Shown here one piece after another: positions 13,820 through 17,138 of a stretch of 17,138 bases of DNA. The DNA is taken from the NCBI GenBank assembly GCA_903912585.1, contig CAIWHY010000405.1:1-17138 (forward strand), written 5' to 3'. The stretch is from an uncultured Thermoleophilia bacterium. GTDB lineage: Bacteria; Actinomycetota; Thermoleophilia; UBA2241. The translations under genes and the position numbers were made by a program. Each line of letters opens with the position of its first letter. The stretch's first letter is position 1. A model generated the notes under the pieces. It was given only the letters and a program-made list of their open reading frames with translations. It did no database searches and was not told the origin of the DNA.

Positions 13820-14548
13820 ATGCCGACCGTCTGCCGATCGACGGGGCGGCGACCCGCCCATGTACCTGCTGCCAAACACGCCGTGACAGGACTCGCAACG
13901 CCGCCAGCCGGCGCCATCGTGTACCGGGGCGGGGGCGGCGCCGTGTACCTCAACATCTCCAATCGCTGCTCGTCCGCCTGCGCGTTCTGCCTGCGCGAGT
14001 GGACCGACGGCGTCTACGGGGAGAACCTCGTGCTCGCTCGCGAGCCGGAGCTCGAAGAGCTCACTCAGGCGATCGAGCTCGAGTTCCTCGACGGGCCGGC
14101 GGACGAGGTCGTGTTCTGCGGCTTCGGAGAGCCGACGATGCGGATGGACCTCGTGCTCGCCGCGACCGAATGGCTCCACCTGCGCCGCATCCGCTCACGG
14201 CTGGACACCAACGGCCACGGCGCCCTGCTCAATCCTGATGTGGACGTGCCGGCGGCCCTGGCGGCGGCCGGCCTCGACGCCGTCACCGTCAGCCTCAACG
14301 CCGCCGATCCGGAGTCCTACGATCTGATCTGCCGGCCGACGTTCGCCAAGTCGTACAGGGCTGTCCTGCAGTTTGCCGAACAGTGTCTGCGGCAAGACAT
14401 CGAGACGACACTGACCGCCGTCGACTTCCCGGGCGCCGACCTGGAGGGCTGCGCGGCGATCGCCGGCGCCATGGGCGTCGGCTTCCGTGCCCGCGGGCTC
14501 GCTTCGCCGCGCGGGCGCGACCACGCCGAGGAAGGGGAAGCGCGATGA
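13820..14548 (+). CDS. TatD-linked-type radical SAM protein
   Basis: The 242-residue protein carries the radical SAM cluster motif CSSACAFC (Cys50, Cys54, Cys57) in VYLNISNRCSSACAFCLREW, then VVFCGFGEPTMRMDLVLA (the GGEP-like SAM-contact strand), RLDTNGHGALLNPDVDV, and VTVSLNAADPESYDLICRP. The IVYR...YLNISNRC lead-in and short length match the small radical SAM proteins often found next to or fused with TatD nucleases; their substrate is unknown to me. No TatD gene is in the window. The start could be ATG 13820, six bases after a -10 box, or GTG 13883, which is closer to the usual family N-terminus; the first 21 residues are Arg/Pro/Ala-rich and not conserved-looking. The stop overlaps the response-regulator start by four bases (ATGA), so the two are coupled. 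Confidence 0.85.
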   Translation: MPTVCRSTGRRPAHVPAAKHAVTGLATPPAGAIVYRGGGGAVYLNISNRCSSACAFCLREWTDGVYGENLVLAREPELEELTQAIELEFLDGPADEVVFCGFGEPTMRMDLVLAATEWLHLRRIRSRLDTNGHGALLNPDVDVPAALAAAGLDAVTVSLNAADPESYDLICRPTFAKSYRAVLQFAEQCLRQDIETTLTAVDFPGADLEGCAAIAGAMGVGFRARGLASPRGRDHAEEGEAR

Positions 14549-15252
14549 CCGAGACCGGGGCCCGCATCCTGCTCGTGGACGACGAGGACGCCATCCTCAA
14601 GCTGCTGCGCTTCCCGCTCGAGAAGGAGGGCTACCAGGTCGTCACCGCCGGCGACGGCGAGGAGGCCCTCGAGACGTTCGCGCGCGAGACTTTCGACCTC
14701 GTCATCCTCGACATCATGCTGCCGCACGTCGACGGCATGGAGGTGTGCCGCCGCATCCGTGCCCAGAGCATCGTGCCCATCATCATGCTCACGGCCAAAT
14801 CGGATGAGTTCGACAAGGTGCTCGGCCTGGAGATCGGCGCCGACGACTACATCACCAAGGACAAGTTCAGCCTGCGCGAGTTCCGCAGCCGCGTGCGCGC
14901 GCAGCTACGGCGGGCGGAGATGAGCCGCAGCGCCGAGGCCTCCAAGAAGGACGTCATCAAGGTCGACGATCTCGAGGTCGACCTCCTCAAGCGCAACGTC
15001 CTCATCCGCGGCGCCAAGTCCGACCTCACCTACATCGAGTTCGAGATCCTCAAGACGCTCATCTCCCACCCCGGCCGCGTCTACAGCCGCCAGCTGCTCC
15101 TGCAGTTGGTGTGGGGCGACTCGGACTACCGCGACGCGCGCACCGTGGATGTGCACATCCGCCACCTGCGTGAGAAACTCGAGACCGATCCCAAGGACCC
15201 CGAGTTCATCTTCACGGTCCGCAACATCGGCTACAAGTTCCGCGAGTTCTAG
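14545..15252 (+). CDS. OmpR/PhoB-family response regulator with atypical Lys-Asp-Lys-Phe motif
   Basis: The 235-residue protein has a receiver domain (1-122) with acidic Asp12-Asp13, phospho-acceptor Asp56 in LVILDIMLP, Thr83 in MLTAKSDEFD, and Lys105. A winged-helix DNA-binding domain (about 136-235) has TYIEFEILKTLISHPGRVYSRQ, DARTVDVHIRHLREKLE and the end VRNIGYKFREF. In most members Lys105 is followed by Pro-Phe (YITKPFS); here the text is YITKDKFSLREF, lacking the Pro and one residue longer. The start has AGGAAGGGG just upstream and overlaps the radical SAM stop (ATGA). The sensor kinase gene follows after 31 bases. It probably regulates genes in response to an envelope or phosphate-type signal; the regulon cannot be read here. 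Confidence 0.95.
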   Translation: MTETGARILLVDDEDAILKLLRFPLEKEGYQVVTAGDGEEALETFARETFDLVILDIMLPHVDGMEVCRRIRAQSIVPIIMLTAKSDEFDKVLGLEIGADDYITKDKFSLREFRSRVRAQLRRAEMSRSAEASKKDVIKVDDLEVDLLKRNVLIRGAKSDLTYIEFEILKTLISHPGRVYSRQLLLQLVWGDSDYRDARTVDVHIRHLREKLETDPKDPEFIFTVRNIGYKFREF

Positions 15253-15259
15253 GAGGCGA

Positions 15260-15276
15260 GGGCGCCCCGGGCGCCC
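15260..15276 (+). promoter_or_regulatory. 7-bp hairpin between Shine-Dalgarno and kinase start
   Basis: Arms gggcgcc (15260-15266) and ggcgccc (15270-15276) enclose a three-base loop. The only good Shine-Dalgarno, AGGAGG at 15251-15256, is 27 bases from the kinase ATG at 15284. Folding this hairpin would shorten the effective distance to about 10 bases. It may set the ratio of kinase to regulator; it could instead be an incidental GC-rich dyad. Confidence 0.4.
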
Positions 15277-15283
15277 GCCCCAC

Positions 15284-17138
15284 ATGCTGTTCCGCTCCGT
15301 CAAGAACTGGCTGACCGTCCTCATCCTGGCTTTGGTGGCCCTCGCGATGCTCGTCGCGTGGGTGTACGTCGTGCCGCCGCTCGCCAACCGGCTGGACCAG
15401 CAGAAGCTCACGGACCAGCGGCTCAGCGCCTCGGTGATCAGCATCACCGTATCCAACAGCGGGGTCTACTACCTCGGGAGCCGCAGCATGGGCGTGAGCA
15501 ACGAGGCTCTCCTCGCGCGCACGGTGACGGTCATCGGCATGCAGTTCAACGCCCGCGTCGTGCTCGTCACGATGAACGAGGCGATCAGGCAGGACTCGGG
15601 CGGCGTGAACGCCCTCGACCTGGGCGACTACCCCATGGTCCAGCAGTCCCTCGCCTCCGGCCGCTACGCGCAAGGGATCGTCTCCACCTCGTCGGGCCGC
15701 TACGCGGCGACCGCCGTGCCGCTCATCGACACTCAGAGCGGTACGGTGTTCGGCACCGTGCTCGTCGCCTCGTCCCTCAAGGACGTGGACAAGGCCGTCG
15801 TGGCCGTGCAGCGGCAACTGCTCTTCGCCACGATCTTCGCTATGGCGATCAGCCTCCTGCTCGGCTACCTCGCCTCGTACTTCATCGCCCGCCGCCTCAA
15901 GCGCATCGAGCTCAGCGCGGAGGCGATCGCGGCGGGCGACCTCACGGCCAAGGTGCCGGCGACGGTGGAGGACGAGATCGGCCAGCTGGCCGCGACCTTC
16001 AACGTCATGGCCGACCGGCTCAGAGGCGCCTTCGCTCAGGTCGAATACGAGCGCGACCGCGTCGAGGTGCTGCTCAACGATCTGAGCGAGGGCGTGCTCG
16101 GCCTCGCCGGCGACGGGACCGTGTCGATCGCCAACCCGGCGTCGGCCGAACTGCTCGGCGAGAGCGTCCCGGTAGGCTCCGGGCTCGACGAGATCTTCCC
16201 CGCGGACGTCGCCGAAGCCTGGCGCGAGTCGCGCAAGGACGGCGACGTCCAGGTCGTCGTCGTGGTGCACGGCGAGCGCACGCTGGAGGCGACCACCTAT
16301 CCCGTCGGCGGGGCCGCCGATTTCACCTCCATCGTGGTCCTGCGCGACGTCACCGCGCAGGCGCGCCTTGAGCGCGCCCGCAGGGACCTCATCGCCAACG
16401 CCTCGCACGAGTTCAAGACGCCGCTGTTCTCGCTGGCAGGGTTCCTCGAGCTCATCGACGAGGGCAACGTCAGCCCCGAGGAGCGCGGCGAGTTCCTCGG
16501 ACTGATGCGCCAGCAGGTCGACCGCCTGCGCAACCTGGCCGTCAGCATGCTCGACCTCTCGCGGGTCGAGGCGGGTTCGATCGAGATGCAGCCGGAGCAC
16601 GTCGAACTGGAGACGGTCGCGCGCTCCGTGCTCGACGAGTTCCAGGTCCAGGCGCAGGCCAAGGCCCTCGACCTCGTCGCGGAACCGGATGAGGGCCTGA
16701 CCGCCTGGTGCGACGAACAACGGCTCGCCCAGGTGCTGCGCGCGCTGGTCGACAACGCCATCAAGTTCTCGCCGTCGGGCAGCACCGTGACCATCGGCGC
16801 GCATCCCGAGGATCCCTTCGTGGCCGTCGTCGTGAGCGACGACGGCCCCGGCATCTCGTCCTCCGAGCTGCCGCAGGTGTTCGAGCGCTTCCACCGTGGC
16901 AGCGAGGAGCGCGCGAGCACGTCGGGCGCCGGCCTCGGCCTCTCGATCGCCCGCGAGCTCACGGAGATGATGGGCGGGCGCATCCGCGCCGAGTCCGGCG
17001 GCCACGGGGCGCAGTTCACCGTGAGCCTGCCGCGCGCCGGCCAGGCGTCGCGCGGCGCCGACGGGGGCAAACCCACGGCGGCCGCGCGGGCAGCGGCGCA
17101 GGAGGAGGCCGCGGCGCGGACCGGCGCGGCACCAGCGC
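15284..17138 (+). CDS. PhoR-like membrane sensor histidine kinase, C-terminus beyond window
   Basis: The visible 618 codons give membrane helix 1 (about 9-30), an extracytoplasmic sensor region of about 145 residues, membrane helix 2 (about 180-205), a HAMP linker (ARRLKRIELSAEAIAAGDLT), and a PAS-like domain (about 255-355; LLNDLSEGVLGLAGDGTVSIAN). The HisKA motif NASHEFKTPL has phospho-accepting His375. The HATPase domain has VDNAIKFSPSG, DDGPGI and GAGLGLSIAREL. The PAS-HisKA-HATPase order is that of PhoR/WalK kinases, which phosphorylate the adjacent PhoB-like regulator. The catalytic core ends near 17036; an Ala/Arg-rich tail runs off the window, so total length is unknown. ATG 15284 was chosen because MLFRSVKNWLTVLI leads straight into helix 1. 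The ligand is unknown. Confidence 0.93.
   Translation, partial: MLFRSVKNWLTVLILALVALAMLVAWVYVVPPLANRLDQQKLTDQRLSASVISITVSNSGVYYLGSRSMGVSNEALLARTVTVIGMQFNARVVLVTMNEAIRQDSGGVNALDLGDYPMVQQSLASGRYAQGIVSTSSGRYAATAVPLIDTQSGTVFGTVLVASSLKDVDKAVVAVQRQLLFATIFAMAISLLLGYLASYFIARRLKRIELSAEAIAAGDLTAKVPATVEDEIGQLAATFNVMADRLRGAFAQVEYERDRVEVLLNDLSEGVLGLAGDGTVSIANPASAELLGESVPVGSGLDEIFPADVAEAWRESRKDGDVQVVVVVHGERTLEATTYPVGGAADFTSIVVLRDVTAQARLERARRDLIANASHEFKTPLFSLAGFLELIDEGNVSPEERGEFLGLMRQQVDRLRNLAVSMLDLSRVEAGSIEMQPEHVELETVARSVLDEFQVQAQAKALDLVAEPDEGLTAWCDEQRLAQVLRALVDNAIKFSPSGSTVTIGAHPEDPFVAVVVSDDGPGISSSELPQVFERFHRGSEERASTSGAGLGLSIARELTEMMGGRIRAESGGHGAQFTVSLPRAGQASRGADGGKPTAAARAAAQEEAAARTGAAPA

Noticed and set aside
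12802..13962. N-terminal extension of the radical SAM (AmrS-like) frame to 13962
   Set aside because: The extension is Arg-rich shadow sequence across the IMPase gene; the family N-terminus starts near ATG 12801.
15212..17005. 597-residue minus-strand ORF
   Set aside because: It is the antisense of the histidine kinase, whose HAMP, HisKA and HATPase motifs are unmistakable.

Overview
This is a GC-rich bacterial window (roughly 70% GC by eye, strong G/C bias at third codon positions, many GTG/TTG starts, ATGA/GTGA gene overlaps). It most resembles an actinomycetal chromosome. Supporting this are a DUF6421-like protein (a family I recall from Actinomycetota), an RsbW-type anti-sigma kinase, a PhoB/PhoR-type two-component pair, and an apparently leaderless gene. 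AmmeMemoRadiSam-type and TatD-linked-type radical SAM proteins suggest a lineage with anaerobic metabolism, possibly a deep branch such as Coriobacteriia or Thermoleophilia, but the sequence does not settle this. The parB-parA-rsmG block is typical of the neighbourhood of a chromosomal replication origin; no origin or clear parS site is visible here.

Layout: (1) 1-2199, minus strand: a membrane-anchored family 2 glycosyltransferase followed, with a 4-base GTGA overlap, by a family 4 (GT-B) glycosyltransferase cut by the window edge. (2) 2200-2763: a spacer holding an apparently frameshifted small minus-strand gene and a perfect 10-bp hairpin directly before the next gene's ribosome binding site. 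(3) 2764-6176, plus strand: a tight three-gene operon encoding a secreted, membrane-anchored alpha/alpha-toroid (prenyltransferase-repeat) plus Ig-like protein, a MotA/TolQ/ExbB-type proton-channel protein, and a single-pass DUF2149-like protein with an extracellular tail. This is the best candidate for an undescribed system: a surface binding protein paired with a proton-driven motor. (4) 6214-8822, minus strand: rsmG, parA, parB, with a 22-bp perfect palindrome and a -10 element in front of parA. (5) 8974-13751, minus strand: an IMPase-like phosphatase, an AmrS-like radical SAM enzyme, an RsbW-like kinase carrying an unexpected CxxC, and a large GATase1-like/DUF6421-like fusion with an HDxxH...ExxxD signature that looks like a degenerate or novel zinc-peptidase site. 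(6) 13820-17138, plus strand: a probably leaderless TatD-linked-type radical SAM gene overlapping (ATGA) a PhoB-like response regulator with an atypical Lys-Asp-Lys-Phe motif, then a PhoR-like sensor kinase cut by the right edge.

No rRNA, tRNA, CRISPR array, insertion sequence or convincing U-tract terminator was seen. Family names come from recognising motifs in the translated sequence; no database search was made.
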